Source: Mariniradius saccharolyticus AK6 (lineage in GTDB: Bacteria > Bacteroidota > Bacteroidia > Cytophagales > Cyclobacteriaceae). From it: a stretch of DNA of 64,000 nt. The translations under genes were made by a program, and so were the position numbers. Shown here piece after piece: positions 35,702-45,373 of the stretch. Location: NCBI RefSeq assembly GCF_000330725.2, contig NZ_AMZY02000001.1:62001-126000 (forward strand), read 5' to 3'. Every line of letters begins with the position of its first letter. The first letter of the stretch is position 1. The notes beneath the pieces were generated by a model. That model saw only the letters and a list, made by a program, of their open reading frames with translations. It searched no databases and was not told the origin of the DNA.

Positions 35702-37732
35702 CTACCGTTCTCTGTACTTCTCAAACCAACTCAATATCGCTGCGCTTTTGCTCATCAACATGCTCGGACGGTCAACGAGGCCGTGGGAAGCATTGGGGAT
35801 GCGGACCATGGCGGATTCGACTTTTTGGAGCTTGAGCGCCGCGTAGTACTGCTCGGTCTCGGACATCGGTGTGCGGAAATCCTGTTCGCCCGTGAGCAGC
35901 ATCGTCGGTGTTTTTACATTTCCAACCAGTGAAATCGGCGACCTCCTGTGGTAATGCTCCAAGTCCTCCCAGGGATTGGATCCAAACCAATACTTGGTGA
36001 AAAAGACCGGGTTGTCGGCATGCAAGACGAAGCTGTACCAATTGATCACCGGTTTGGCAACCACGGCCGCCTTGAATCGGTCAGTCTTGCCGATGATCCA
36101 AGCGGTCAATACGCCCCCACCGGAACCTCCAGTTACAAACAGATTTTTGGAATCGATATATCCTTTGGCAATCACTGCGTCCACTCCCGACATCAGGTCC
36201 TCATAGTCATGGTTGGGATAGTCATGGTGGATCGCATTGCCAAATTCCTGTCCATAACCCGTACTGCCCCTCGGATTGGTGTAGAGGACTACATAACCCG
36301 CCGCGGCATACGCTTGTATTTCATATGCAAAAGAGGCCCCATACATCGCAAACGGACCACCGTGGATCTCGAGGATCAGTGGATATTTTTTGGCGGGGTC
36401 AAAATCCGGCGGCGTTACCACCCAGCCTTGCACCCGTTTCCCGTCAAAGCTCGAATTCCACCAAATCTCCTCGGTTTTCCCTATTTTACGATAGGAGAAA
36501 ACATCGTCATTGACCGCGGTCAGGCGTTTGGTTTCCCCGTTTTGCCACACGGCCAAATCGGCAGGATGGTCTGGACTTCCCAATGTATAGGCAAATACAT
36601 TGTTGGCGGAAACCGTAAACGTACCTGCATTGTAAGGCCTACCCAAATCGAGTCCCCCCAACTTTTCTGTAACGGTCCGGATCTTCCCCGTGAGGGCCAC
36701 ATGGCCTATTTTGGTATCGCCGAATTCATCATATTGGAAATAAATCCCCTTGCCGTTGGCTTCCCATTGTGGGTTGGATGCGTCGCGATCGAGGTCGGCG
36801 CTGAGATTTTTTACTCCCGAGCCATCCAGGTTCATCACGTACAGATTGGTTACCTGATAGCCTTGGAAGCTGTCGTCGCTGCCCGTGAATGCAATCATTT
36901 TCCCATCGGGTGAAAGCGAGGGCTCCGAATCTGGACCAAATCGGCTGGTCAGCGCCCTGATGCTGCCGTCGGAAAGCTGGAGCTGGTAAATCTCAGAATT
37001 TGCAGGTTCAAAGTCCTTGTTCTCGTGGAGATTGGCGGAGAAGAAGAGGCTTTTTCCATCTCTTGACCAAATCGGAGTACCGTAGTCGTTTTCGTCGAAA
37101 GTCAGTTGCCTCGCCGTACCTCCCGCCAGCCCGATGGTGAAAATCTGCCGATGGCCCGGTTTGACATAGCCGGCACCATCCCGCCGATAGACCATTTCAT
37201 CGATATAAATCGGGGCATCATTCCAAGTGGCGCCCGCGGGTTTGGAAGGCAGTTTGAGAGGTGAGTTTTTTTGTGATGGGACAAACTGGGTGAATGCAAG
37301 TGTCTGATTGTCATAAGACCAAGAAACCGCACCTGGAGGAAATGCTGAGTTTGTCAACGCGATGGACGTATTGGTGTCAAAATGATGCACAAACAACTTC
37401 ATTTTCTTGTCCTGCTGATTGGACAGAAAGGCCACCTTGCTCCCATCGTGTGACCAGCGCGGCGCCAGGTCCCGCTGATTTCCTTGGGTGAGGGGACGGT
37501 TTTGGGTTCCGTTGGTATTGATGATCCAAAGGTTCGAATAATCCTGATCGGTCATGACATCCTTGAAGTTGCGCACATAGACGATCTTGGTACCGTCGGG
37601 GGAAACCTGCGGATCCGAGATATACTCCAGATCGAACAAGTCCATCAGTTCCATATTGGACTTTTGCTGCGCGAAAACAGGAATTGCGATCAGCAAGTAG
37701 AGCGCAATAACGAAAAGGGAAAGGTTTTTCAT
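35702..37732 (-). CDS. S9-family (prolyl oligopeptidase type) peptidase, exported
   Basis: 676 residues from the ATG at 37732 (signal peptide MKNLSLFVIALYLLIAIPVFAQ; the frame reaches 37792). N-terminal beta-propeller of WD40/TolB-like repeats (PQVSPDGTKIVYVRN, PRWSHDGSKVAFLS, PSLSPDGKMIAFTG), then an alpha/beta-hydrolase domain: HGGPFAMYG, nucleophile in FVTGGSGGGVLTAW, Asp in LLTGEQDFRTPMSE and His in IPNASHGLV. Removes dipeptides or acyl-aminoacyl groups from peptides in the periplasm. Single gene; the serine hydrolase at 37920 is divergent. Confidence 0.95.
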   Translation of the reverse strand: MKNLSLFVIALYLLIAIPVFAQQKSNMELMDLFDLEYISDPQVSPDGTKIVYVRNFKDVMTDQDYSNLWIINTNGTQNRPLTQGNQRDLAPRWSHDGSKVAFLSNQQDKKMKLFVHHFDTNTSIALTNSAFPPGAVSWSYDNQTLAFTQFVPSQKNSPLKLPSKPAGATWNDAPIYIDEMVYRRDGAGYVKPGHRQIFTIGLAGGTARQLTFDENDYGTPIWSRDGKSLFFSANLHENKDFEPANSEIYQLQLSDGSIRALTSRFGPDSEPSLSPDGKMIAFTGSDDSFQGYQVTNLYVMNLDGSGVKNLSADLDRDASNPQWEANGKGIYFQYDEFGDTKIGHVALTGKIRTVTEKLGGLDLGRPYNAGTFTVSANNVFAYTLGSPDHPADLAVWQNGETKRLTAVNDDVFSYRKIGKTEEIWWNSSFDGKRVQGWVVTPPDFDPAKKYPLILEIHGGPFAMYGASFAYEIQAYAAAGYVVLYTNPRGSTGYGQEFGNAIHHDYPNHDYEDLMSGVDAVIAKGYIDSKNLFVTGGSGGGVLTAWIIGKTDRFKAAVVAKPVINWYSFVLHADNPVFFTKYWFGSNPWEDLEHYHRRSPISLVGNVKTPTMLLTGEQDFRTPMSETEQYYAALKLQKVESAMVRIPNASHGLVDRPSMLMSKSAAILSWFEKYRER

Positions 37733-37919
37733 ATACCGGTGGTTGGGTTCTAGGACTGTTATAGACCAATAAGAAGCATTAATGCCAGTCATAAGTTAAG
37801 GAACCAAATCCGAACCACAAACTCCAAAAGTCAACGTTCTAACTATCCCATTTCCAAAATCAGGATTTTATGTTGATTTTGAGAATCAATTGATCCAAAC
37901 CGTCCAAAACCCATCAGCC

Positions 37920-39026
37920 ATGCCTTACCGAATCATCCCTTCCTTTGCGGCTTTGATGCTTTTGTTTGTACTGTTTTTCAGCGGCCTTTTTCATTCCCAT
38001 GCGCAGGTTTCTCCATTCGAAAAGGGATTTTCGGAAGCTGGAGAAAAGGGATTTTCGGGTGTCATTCTGATTGCGGAAAACGGCAAAATCGTATTCGAAA
38101 AAGCGGTAGGCTATCGCTCATTCGAAACCAACACCCCGCTGCTGAGCACGGATATCTTTGAATTGGCTTCTGTTTCCAAGCAGTTCACTGCCATGATGGT
38201 CATGATGTGCGCCGAAAAAGGGCTTTTGGGCTATGATGATTTGGCGGAAAAGTACCTCGACATTCCCTACAAAGGCATCAGTATCCGGCAACTGCTGAGT
38301 CATACCAATGGACTTCCCGACTATCAGGCAGTAATGGACCAGCATTGGGACAAAACCAAAGTGGCCAGCAATGCTGATATCTTGGAATACCTGCGTCGCT
38401 ACCAGCCGCCGATGCTCGCCAAGCCCGGGGAGAAATACGAATACAGCAACACGGGCTATGTCTTTCTGGCGAGTATCGTAGAGAAAGTGACCGGAAAGGA
38501 TTTCATCGAACTCTCAAGAGCGTGGATTTTCCATCCTTTAGGTATGAAAAACACCGATATCAGAACGTTATCCGAAAAAGCCGCCGTGCCCAATTTTGCC
38601 GCAGGCCATCTGAAAGACGATAGCGGCAGATACGTCAATGCCAACAGATTCCATGCATCGGATTATACCGTGTGGTTGGGAAACCGCAAAGGCCCCGGTC
38701 GTATCAGCAGTACGGCGCAAGACCTCCTCAAATGGGACCAAGCGCTTTACAACGAAAAATTGGTCAGCAAGGCAACTTTAGAAGCAGCCTTCTCTCCCAC
38801 CCGACTCAATGACGGCAGCTTCAGCAATTACGGATTCGGCTGGGAAATCCAACAAGACCCGAAATTGGGGAAAATCGTGCTGCACACGGGCGACAACCCC
38901 GGCTACAAGACTATTATCGTCCGCTTGATCGAGCAAAATAAGACACTGATCCTGTTGAATAACAATGCGCATGAGCATATGCAGGACTTGGTAAATCTCC
39001 AACTTGGCATTCTTGCGAAAAACTAG
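37920..39026 (+). CDS. Beta-lactamase-fold serine hydrolase, exported
   Basis: 368 residues from the ATG at 37920 (leader MPYRIIPSFAALMLLFVLFFSGLFHSHAQ); a TTG at 37890 is the only longer alternative. Class C/penicillin-binding fold with the catalytic SxxK motif S84-V-S-K87, YSN-type motif YEYSNTGYVF (~172), and HTG (VLHTGDNPG, ~322). Such proteins act as D-Ala peptidases, esterases or D-aminopeptidases; the substrate cannot be read here. A strong terminator follows at 39112. Confidence 0.93.
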   Translation: MPYRIIPSFAALMLLFVLFFSGLFHSHAQVSPFEKGFSEAGEKGFSGVILIAENGKIVFEKAVGYRSFETNTPLLSTDIFELASVSKQFTAMMVMMCAEKGLLGYDDLAEKYLDIPYKGISIRQLLSHTNGLPDYQAVMDQHWDKTKVASNADILEYLRRYQPPMLAKPGEKYEYSNTGYVFLASIVEKVTGKDFIELSRAWIFHPLGMKNTDIRTLSEKAAVPNFAAGHLKDDSGRYVNANRFHASDYTVWLGNRKGPGRISSTAQDLLKWDQALYNEKLVSKATLEAAFSPTRLNDGSFSNYGFGWEIQQDPKLGKIVLHTGDNPGYKTIIVRLIEQNKTLILLNNNAHEHMQDLVNLQLGILAKN

Positions 39027-39339
39027 CCAAATTGTAAATCGCATTGGCGACGGCAACGTGGCATTTTGGATTTTCTCAAATAGGCAAAAAGGTCGGCAAT
39101 TGAATCAAAAAAAAACGCCGGGGATACCGGCGTTTTCATTGTGGTCATAGAGTTAAAAAATTGATTTAGATCGCTAAACCGCTCGAAATTTAACAATACT
39201 TTTTTGGAATATTTACATTAAACTCAATAAACCTTGGCCTAATTTACCGCATAAACAATAGGTGAATCATAAAAAAACAAAATCTCCAAAAACCTTTTTG
39301 CGAGTGTCTTGGTTTTCAAATGCATGAAGTTCGAATGAT
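39027..39339. other. Gene-free stretch of about 310 bases
   Basis: It holds the terminator of the serine hydrolase gene (39112-39136) and an AT-rich 200-base leader before the lipoprotein gene at 39340. No further gene or confident promoter is seen. Confidence 0.5.
39112..39140 (+). terminator. Intrinsic terminator
   Basis: AAAACGCCGG and CCGGCGTTTT form a perfect 10-bp stem with a GGATA loop, preceded by a longer A run, 85 nt after the serine hydrolase stop. The symmetry allows action on both strands. Confidence 0.88.
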
Positions 39340-39972
39340 ATGAATATTCGTTTTGCAAAAGTCCTTTTGATCCTCGTTTTCATCGGTGTGGTGCCCATAT
39401 CCTGCATGAAAAACTGTGACGGACCCTGTGGATGTGAACCTGTTTTTGCAGAAAGATTCTATTCAGCGAATTCATTTTCGATCGAGACCCTCTATAGAAC
39501 AGACAGAAACCGCCCCATCGAACCGAATCGCTTCTACTTCCACGAAGGATTGTTCAAAGCCATCTGGGTTTCGCTACTGATAGAAATCAGCGATGCAATT
39601 GAAAAACCCAAAACGGGAGGACTATTCCCGGCAGCATATGCCTGCAGTCCGGCTAACTCCTTTTCGAGCGAAACACTGCGCGGTCTGCGGATCATCAACA
39701 AATCCCCTGTCACGCTCAACAATCAAGTATCTTTTGCAGCTGGCGAAACCATCAACGCGCATTTTGTCCTGACACAGAATTTCCAGCAGGAATTGCAGAT
39801 ATCGGATTTCATCGCACGTAATCACCGTTTTCAAAAAGACGAACGGATTTACATCAAATGCAAGACAAAGCCGGATCAGCCCACGCAACTTTTGGTCGAT
39901 ATTGAGGTAGAACTTGATAATGGAAGATTGTTTACCTTTTCAAACGAGACCATGAAGATCGCGCCGAATTGA
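39340..39972 (+). CDS. Hypothetical Cys-rich lipoprotein
   Basis: 210 residues with a lipoprotein leader (MNIRFAKVLLILVFIGVVPISC, Cys at 22) followed at once by a cysteine cluster (C22-MKN-C-DGP-C-G-C). The rest alternates beta strands (SFSIETLYRTD, GLRIINKSPVTLNN, TINAHFVLTQNF, RIYIKCKTKPDQPTQLLVDIEVELDNGRLFTFSNETMKI), compatible with an Ig-like or beta-sandwich outer-membrane lipoprotein. I do not recognise the family. It is convergent with the DUF1349 gene (13 nt). Confidence 0.75.
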   Translation: MNIRFAKVLLILVFIGVVPISCMKNCDGPCGCEPVFAERFYSANSFSIETLYRTDRNRPIEPNRFYFHEGLFKAIWVSLLIEISDAIEKPKTGGLFPAAYACSPANSFSSETLRGLRIINKSPVTLNNQVSFAAGETINAHFVLTQNFQQELQISDFIARNHRFQKDERIYIKCKTKPDQPTQLLVDIEVELDNGRLFTFSNETMKIAPN

Positions 39973-39985
39973 TAGGCTAGGTACT

Positions 39986-40672
39986 TCAAATCCCCTTGCG
40001 CATATCATCAGGAGACTTTTCTTCAAAGTGAATTTCCTCAAAAAGAACTTCAATACCTTCACCCATCGGGGACTGGGAACTGATGCCCAAATGGACCTTT
40101 GTAGGGAAGTCGTTTTTATATATCCGTAACAGCTGCCACTGCTGCTCGTCGAGTGAGTAGTAAAACCCAATTGACTCGACATTTGATGCGATTTTCATGT
40201 ACACCGACGGTTGGGGAATGATCTCATGGTTGGCGTCGTCCGAAGTATCCACCGTCCTGACAGTGACCATACGGGTGGCCCCGCGTTCGTCCATTTCGAA
40301 AGCAAACTTTTGCCAATGCATATCATGCTCGTAAATGTAAAGTGCCCCGGCGTCGTACATCTTTCCAAAGGTGGGGCTCACTTTTACCGAAAAAGAAAAA
40401 GGTTTGGTATTGTCGATTTCCCGGGCCAAAATCGGCGCATTCCCATACCGTGTCTTGCCGTCGGCAGCATTAAAGAAATCTGTCTTAGGGCCGCTTTTGA
40501 ATACGATTTTCCCGAGTTGATCGGTGCTCACGGCATCGCAGGCGCCATTGAGGCTGTGGCTGAAGGTAAAGGCGTTGAGGGTCAAATTACAGGGCTCCAT
40601 ATTTAGGGTGTTTCTTTCACAGGCTGTCAGCAACCATAACAATGCAAACAAGATTCTCAGGGATCTAATCAT
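39986..40672 (-). CDS. DUF1349 (concanavalin-like) lipoprotein
   Basis: 228 residues, lipobox LLTAC (Cys 18). The mature part follows DUF1349: FTFSHSLNGACDAVS, FFNAADGKTRYGNAPILAREIDNTKPFSFSVKVSP, YDAGALYIYEHDMHWQKFAFEMDERGATRMVTVRT, then VYMKIASNVESIGFYYSLDEQQWQLLRIY and VHLGISSQSPMGEGIEVLFEEIHF. This jelly-roll fold occurs in carbohydrate-related proteins; the ligand is unknown. Single gene. Confidence 0.87.
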   Translation of the reverse strand: MIRSLRILFALLWLLTACERNTLNMEPCNLTLNAFTFSHSLNGACDAVSTDQLGKIVFKSGPKTDFFNAADGKTRYGNAPILAREIDNTKPFSFSVKVSPTFGKMYDAGALYIYEHDMHWQKFAFEMDERGATRMVTVRTVDTSDDANHEIIPQPSVYMKIASNVESIGFYYSLDEQQWQLLRIYKNDFPTKVHLGISSQSPMGEGIEVLFEEIHFEEKSPDDMRKGI

Positions 40673-40839
40673 GGACGGGAGTATTGTAACTGCAATTTAG
40701 CCGTTCTCAAGTTAAATCGGAAAAGGTCCTGCAGGGAACTCCAGACAGGGAATTGGTCCTCTGTAGAGACCTTCGCAACCAGGCACATGCGACAGTGATG
40801 CTAAGATTACCCGAAACCGGAAACCTCAAAACTGATTCG

Positions 40840-41673
40840 CTACGACATCAACACAGATGTCATCGTCAGCGAACCTCCAACCAAGCGGTCGTTGAAAATT
40901 GAAACCTGATCCGCGCTTCCTTGCATACCGAGAATGTACAGCAAAGGATTGTAATGGTCGGGAGTCGGGATTGCCAATCGTCCCGCATTTCCCATTTTTT
41001 CCAGATCCAGCAAATCTTCGTGCCGCTTATCCGCAATCCTTGCTTTGAAAAACGCATTCATCTCAATCGCCCAATCATAGCCAAATCCCGGCTGCGCCAA
41101 TTTATCCCAAGCCACCATGCGAAGGTTGTGCACCATATTGCCACTGCCAATCACCAGGACGCCTTTTCTCCGCAATATTCCCAACTGCCTGCCTAATTCA
41201 TAATGAAAGGCAGGCGACTGATGATAATCAATGCTCAGCTGAAGCACGGGAATCCGCGCATCCGGATACATATGGCGCACTACAGTCCAAGCCCCATGGT
41301 CAAGGCCCCATTCATGGTCTGTATGGATGGACGGATTGGAAAAATGTTCCTGCATCCAATTTGCCAATGTCGGTTCTCCCGGCGCAGGATATTGCACCTC
41401 GTGGAGGGCTTTGGGAAATCCCCCAAAATCATGGATCGTCTCCGGAAAATCCATGGCGGTGACATGTGTGCCCCGGGTAAGCCAGTGTGCCGAGACCACC
41501 AAAATGGCCTTTGGTCGGGGAAGTGTCTTACCCAATTGCTGCCACTGCAGCGAAAACTCGTTGTTTTCGATCCCGTTCATCGGTGAGCCATGTCCGACAA
41601 ACAGCGTCGGCATCAAATCTTGACTCAGCTGATCGAGCGACCAATTGTAAAGGGAATGGAGTGAATTTGCCAT
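40840..41673 (-). CDS. ygiD: 4,5-DOPA-extradiol-type dioxygenase
   Basis: 277 residues. LigB-fold enzyme with the family opening PTLFVGHGSPMNGIENNEFSLQWQQLGKTLPRPKAILVVSAHW, so two metal-binding His (H in GHGSPM and SAHW) are visible, along with DFPETIHDFGGFP, DHEWGLDHGAWTVVRHMYP, GSGNMVHNLR and a C-terminal PTPDHYNPLLYILG. Members open catechol rings (4,5-DOPA) with a non-heme metal. The first ~20 residues also fit the E. coli-type N-terminus, which supports this start. Single gene. Confidence 0.93.
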   Translation of the reverse strand: MANSLHSLYNWSLDQLSQDLMPTLFVGHGSPMNGIENNEFSLQWQQLGKTLPRPKAILVVSAHWLTRGTHVTAMDFPETIHDFGGFPKALHEVQYPAPGEPTLANWMQEHFSNPSIHTDHEWGLDHGAWTVVRHMYPDARIPVLQLSIDYHQSPAFHYELGRQLGILRRKGVLVIGSGNMVHNLRMVAWDKLAQPGFGYDWAIEMNAFFKARIADKRHEDLLDLEKMGNAGRLAIPTPDHYNPLLYILGMQGSADQVSIFNDRLVGGSLTMTSVLMS

Positions 41674-41836
41674 ATACAGGATTTGAACAAGGAATCTGAA
41701 AATTTCAATCCCTGGTTCAACAGATTTTTTTCAAGGATATCCAAATGACCGCAAATGCCAATTTCCCTCCTTACAACGGACCCTTGAACACGATTTATTC
41801 GGAGTAATCTAAGCGGGTCTTTTGGGGACGGTTCAC

Positions 41837-41844
41837 TAAATTTG
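41837..41844 (+). promoter_or_regulatory. Candidate -7 element upstream of the DUF1905 gene
   Basis: TAAATTTG matches TAnnTTTG, 28 nt before the ATG at 41873. No clear -33 TTTG at the normal distance. Confidence 0.3.
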
Positions 41845-41872
41845 AGCAGGTTTTTTGGGATTGTTTTTCTAG

Positions 41873-42343
41873 ATGAAAATGGAACTTCAACTGCTCGTCG
41901 ACAAAGACTGCCAATTGCAAAAGTTCCCCGGAAAGGGAGGCTGGACTTTCCTTTTGTTTCCCGAACTACTGGTAGAGAAGAAAACCCCCTTTGGTATGCG
42001 CAAAGTCAGCGGACAGATCGATTCCTATGAGTTTGCTGAAATGACCCTCATGCCTTTTGGCAAAGGGGTGCTTTTCCTTCCCGTGAAATCAGAAATCCGC
42101 AAAAAAATAGGAAAAGGAGAAGGTGACTGGGTACGTGTCAGGCTCTTCACCGAGGCGATCGAGGAAACTGAGGATGAATTGATGACTTGCCTGAAAGACG
42201 CGCCGCTGGCACTTGAAAGGTTCCTGCAGCTTCCCGAAGAGGAACGCGAAATGCACATCCAATCCATCAACGATCTGAAAATCCAAGATCGGAAAGTGGA
42301 GAAAATTGTTAGGCTGATCGAGCAGTTGGAGCGGAATCTGTAG
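41873..42343 (+). CDS. DUF1905/YdeI-type protein
   Basis: 156 residues. N-terminal DUF1905 (~5-95): QKFPGKGGWTFLLFP, FGMRKVSGQIDSYEFAEMTLMPFGKGVLFLPVKSEIRKKIGKGEGDWVRVRL, a small beta-barrel. The C-terminal part (LPEEEREMHIQSINDLKIQDRKVEKIVRLIEQLE) is the YdeI/OmpD-associated helical tail. The family is linked to stress and antimicrobial-peptide resistance in some bacteria, but the biochemical role is not settled. Single gene, cytosolic. Confidence 0.85.
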   Translation: MKMELQLLVDKDCQLQKFPGKGGWTFLLFPELLVEKKTPFGMRKVSGQIDSYEFAEMTLMPFGKGVLFLPVKSEIRKKIGKGEGDWVRVRLFTEAIEETEDELMTCLKDAPLALERFLQLPEEEREMHIQSINDLKIQDRKVEKIVRLIEQLERNL

Positions 42344-42394
42344 CCTTTTAACCAAGGACTATTCAGTACCCACTCCTGAAATCCCCTCCTATAC

Positions 42395-43243
42395 TCAGAA
42401 AACCAATTCCTGCCTGACCTCCACCACCCCGAATGTGCGTTCGGGTGCTTTGGTATCGAGTTCATAAAATCCAGTCGGAGTCATATTGGTAAAGTACTTG
42501 TAATCCTTGGCCAAATGCTGGTAATCATGGTATCCGCATGCCAAGGCAATTGTAAGCCAGTCCAAATGCGGGTGGGCATTTTTCATAAAAAAGGCCCGCT
42601 CAAACCGTACCACTTTGTCAAAAAGTTTGGGACCAACTCCAGTCCTTTCCACAAATCTCCTCAAAAATTGCCGGCTACTGAGGCAGGAATCGGAAGCAAG
42701 TGTGTCTATCGAAAGTGGCCTTTTCTGGTTCAAAATCGCCGCCCCCACCTTGTCTATTCCCTGCAATCCGAATTTTGAGTTTTTGACCAACCGATTCAAA
42801 AATGCTTCTGCCAGACCAATCACCGCCTCGACTTCATCGGAATTACACATTTGCTCGTGAACCGTCCTGATTTCCTTGCCCCAAATGGCCTCGGCGTCTA
42901 TGAACGTATTGGTGAGTTCAAAGGCGGGAATCCCTGTCAGTAGGTACAAGGTACTTGGTTGAAGGACTATTTGCAAACACCAAAAATCATTGCCCGTATG
43001 TCGGTTGGTTACCAGGGTGTGAAGTCCATTGATGGTGCAGCGATAATGGCTCAGCACATCTGCGCTTCCGTGGATGTTGACTTTTTGGACATTTCTCAAG
43101 AAGAATAAAAGGCAAATTTCGGGTCGGGGACAATACACCTTTGCAGGAATTGATGCCCTCGACCCAAACTCAAACCTAATGATCTGGTGTTTTCTCACGT
43201 ATTCCCGCAGATGCGGGCTTGGCAAAAAATCCTTGAGAATCAT
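42395..43243 (-). CDS. AraC-family transcriptional regulator
   Basis: 282 residues. N-terminal sensor part (FLPSPHLREYVRKHQIIRFEFG... FSVCRPEICLLF type), C-terminal double helix-turn-helix: RPLSIDTLASDSCLSSRQFLRRFVERTGVGPKLFDKVVRFERAFFMKNAHPHLDWLTIALACGYHDYQHLAKDYKYFTNMTPTGFYELD. The cupin gene ends 6 nt upstream of its start, so they share a transcript; the regulator probably answers to the cupin protein's substrate or controls its own unit. Confidence 0.92.
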   Translation of the reverse strand: MILKDFLPSPHLREYVRKHQIIRFEFGSRASIPAKVYCPRPEICLLFFLRNVQKVNIHGSADVLSHYRCTINGLHTLVTNRHTGNDFWCLQIVLQPSTLYLLTGIPAFELTNTFIDAEAIWGKEIRTVHEQMCNSDEVEAVIGLAEAFLNRLVKNSKFGLQGIDKVGAAILNQKRPLSIDTLASDSCLSSRQFLRRFVERTGVGPKLFDKVVRFERAFFMKNAHPHLDWLTIALACGYHDYQHLAKDYKYFTNMTPTGFYELDTKAPERTFGVVEVRQELVF

Positions 43244-43249
43244 GTTGTC

Positions 43250-43804
43250 TTATCTTAAAGTCAATGGAGGTCCGACATTTTTAATTCCATGGTCCAGTGA
43301 AATTTTTTGTGCCTCCTCCGCGGTTGGTGCCCTGCCAAGGTCATGCATGGTTTGGAAAAACTCTTCCATCATGAATGCAGGCTGGAGCAAATAGACCAAT
43401 TTGCCCCGGTCTGAAGTTTGGATCCAGGTGTGGGGAATGTTTCTCGGCAGGAAAATCGTGTCACCCGACCCAAGTTCATGAAACTCCTCACCCAATTGGA
43501 ACAGAAACGTTCCTTCCACCACGTAGAAAACCTCATCCTGTTCCAGATGAACATGGAGCGCAGGACCGGTTTTCTCCATTCCAATATACTCAAATACCGA
43601 CAACTGTCCCAAGGTATCCTTGGAGGAAATTTTGAGATCGTTGGGATTGACACCTTTAAACGGCGTATGCTTGCCGTGCCTTGCTTCGCCTGCCTTCACC
43701 AAAAAGCCTTCATTTCCCTCGGTCTTCCCGATTGGAAATGCCATCAGATCTGAGCCAAATGCCGTCAGCGCAGCGGAGGTTAAGAGAAATTTTCTTCGTT
43801 TCAT
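43250..43804 (-). CDS. Cupin protein with Tat-like signal
   Basis: 184 residues. The leader MKRRKFLLTSAALTAFGSDLMA has R-R followed by KFLLTS, compatible with a Tat or Sec signal. One cupin domain: PALHVHLEQDEVFYVVEGTFLFQLGEEFHELGSGDTIFLPRNIPHTWIQ carries the motif-1 G(X)5HXH(X)3-4E(X)6G pattern and motif-2 His. Mature part ends with a conserved helix (PAFMMEEFFQTMHDLGRAPTAEEAQKIS) seen in quercetinase-like cupins. Likely a periplasmic metal-binding enzyme of unknown substrate, in one operon with the AraC regulator. Confidence 0.87.
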   Translation of the reverse strand: MKRRKFLLTSAALTAFGSDLMAFPIGKTEGNEGFLVKAGEARHGKHTPFKGVNPNDLKISSKDTLGQLSVFEYIGMEKTGPALHVHLEQDEVFYVVEGTFLFQLGEEFHELGSGDTIFLPRNIPHTWIQTSDRGKLVYLLQPAFMMEEFFQTMHDLGRAPTAEEAQKISLDHGIKNVGPPLTLR

Positions 43805-43959
43805 GGTTTACGTTGAGTAGGTTGCTATACAAAAATACCATGGCCCAAAATCCGTCTAGTGGTAAAAATCGGACATTGTTTTCTTCCCTTCCGACTTGCT
43901 AACGAACTTCGGAGAATTACGATTTTGGTTCAAATGGTAGTTTATACCCAAAAAAATCG

Positions 43960-43967
43960 TACCTTTG
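43960..43967 (+). promoter_or_regulatory. Candidate -7 element of the DEAD-box helicase gene
   Basis: TACCTTTG fits TAnnTTTG. It would give an untranslated leader of about 90 nt before the ATG at 44065 and would rule out the TTG at 43975 as a start. A TTTG lies at 43924-43927 but at 32 nt it is too far for a standard -33 box. Confidence 0.35.
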
Positions 43968-44064
43968 TCTCACTTTGTTAAAAGTCCGGTCCGTTGTAGG
44001 CCGCTTTTCCTTCTACTTTCCGACCCTTAAGAACGTACAACATCTTGGTCGGCCCCACTTCAAA

Positions 44065-45297
44065 ATGGCATTTAAAAATCTCGGAATCATTGATCCCATC
44101 CTTCAGGCATTGGCCCAGGAAGGATACACTACACCCACGCCCATTCAGCAACAGGCAATCCCAATCGTCCTTCAGGGCAGGGACCTCTTGGGCTGCGCAC
44201 AAACAGGCACAGGAAAAACGGCCGCATTCGCGATCCCGATTATCCAGCATTTGGCGGAAAAGAAACAGCACCGTCCAGGCATCAAAGCTCTGATACTTAC
44301 CCCGACCCGCGAATTGGCAATCCAAATCGACGAAAGCTTCGCCGCCTATGGCCGGTTTGCCAAAATCAGCCACACGGTGATCTTCGGCGGTGTTTCCCAA
44401 CTTCACCAAGTCAATGCCCTCAAGCGGGGCGTGGACGTATTGGTGGCTACCCCCGGCAGATTGCTTGACCTGATCGGACAGAAATACATCGACCTCAGCA
44501 AACTGGAGATTTTCGTCTTGGACGAAGCAGACCGCATGCTCGACATGGGATTTATCCATGATGTCAAAAAGGTCATCGCCTTGTTGCCTTCAAAAAGGCA
44601 AACCTTGTTCTTCTCGGCAACGATGCCCCCGGAAATCCAAAAACTGGCTGATAGCCTTTTGACCCATCCGGCATTGGTGGAAGTGACGCCACCGTCCTCC
44701 ACCGTGGACAAAATAGAGCAGCGGCTGTACTATACCAACAAAGGGGATAAACCGGCGCTCTTGCTATATCTTTTGCAGGAGAAAAAAATCGGATCCGCAC
44801 TTGTCTTTACACGGACCAAGCATGGTGCCGACAAAGTCGTCAAGCTACTCCAACGTGAAAAGGTCAAATGCGCAGCCATCCATGGCAACAAAAGCCAAAA
44901 CAACCGCCAAAACGCGCTCAATGACTTCAAAAGCGGCAAGCTGCAGGTGTTGGTAGCGACGGATATCGCAGCCCGCGGGATCGATATCGACGAACTAGCC
45001 AATGTCTTCAATTATGACCTGCCCAATATTCCCGAAACGTATGTGCACCGCATTGGCCGCACGGGACGCGCTGGAAATTCGGGCTTGGCCATGTCCTTTG
45101 TGGATGGCGAAACATTGAAGGAACTCAAGGATATAGAAAAGTTGATCGGCAAAAAAATCCCCGTGATAGAAGACCATCCTTTTCCGTTTACCGGAGTGGT
45201 ACCGGAACCAACTCCTGCAAAACCAGCCCAGAAACCGGCAAGTCAATCCGGAAACAGATCATCTGACAAAAACCGCAAAAATCGCTGGAGACGGTAA
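44065..45297 (+). CDS. DEAD-box RNA helicase
   Basis: 410 residues from the ATG at 44065 ([33 protein letters not shown]). All helicase motifs are seen: Q motif (TPIQQQAIP), I AQTGTGKT, Ia PTRELA, Ib [62 protein letters not shown]. The tail is short, with Pro-Ala and basic residues ending KNRKNRWRR, as in the RhlE subgroup of Bacteroidota. It unwinds RNA in ribosome assembly or cold adaptation. A long leader and a strong terminator show a single-gene unit. Confidence 0.96.
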   Translation: MAFKNLGIIDPILQALAQEGYTTPTPIQQQAIPIVLQGRDLLGCAQTGTGKTAAFAIPIIQHLAEKKQHRPGIKALILTPTRELAIQIDESFAAYGRFAKISHTVIFGGVSQLHQVNALKRGVDVLVATPGRLLDLIGQKYIDLSKLEIFVLDEADRMLDMGFIHDVKKVIALLPSKRQTLFFSATMPPEIQKLADSLLTHPALVEVTPPSSTVDKIEQRLYYTNKGDKPALLLYLLQEKKIGSALVFTRTKHGADKVVKLLQREKVKCAAIHGNKSQNNRQNALNDFKSGKLQVLVATDIAARGIDIDELANVFNYDLPNIPETYVHRIGRTGRAGNSGLAMSFVDGETLKELKDIEKLIGKKIPVIEDHPFPFTGVVPEPTPAKPAQKPASQSGNRSSDKNRKNRWRR

Positions 45298-45326
45298 TTT
45301 CTCCGTTTTTACAATACAATCACAAC

Positions 45327-45365
45327 AAGGGCTCCAATACCAAAAACCGGCTTATTGGAGCCCTT
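45327..45365. terminator. Intrinsic terminator between convergent genes
   Basis: AAGGGCTCCAATA and TATTGGAGCCCTT form a perfect 13-bp stem with a 13-base loop. It lies 29 nt after the helicase stop and 8 nt before the stop of the minus-strand phosphoesterase gene, so it may serve both. Confidence 0.82.
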
Positions 45366-45373
45366 GCTTCATT

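Noticed and set aside
35948-36913. 321-codon plus-strand open frame
   Set aside because: Antisense to the S9 peptidase propeller and hydrolase domains; no domain features.
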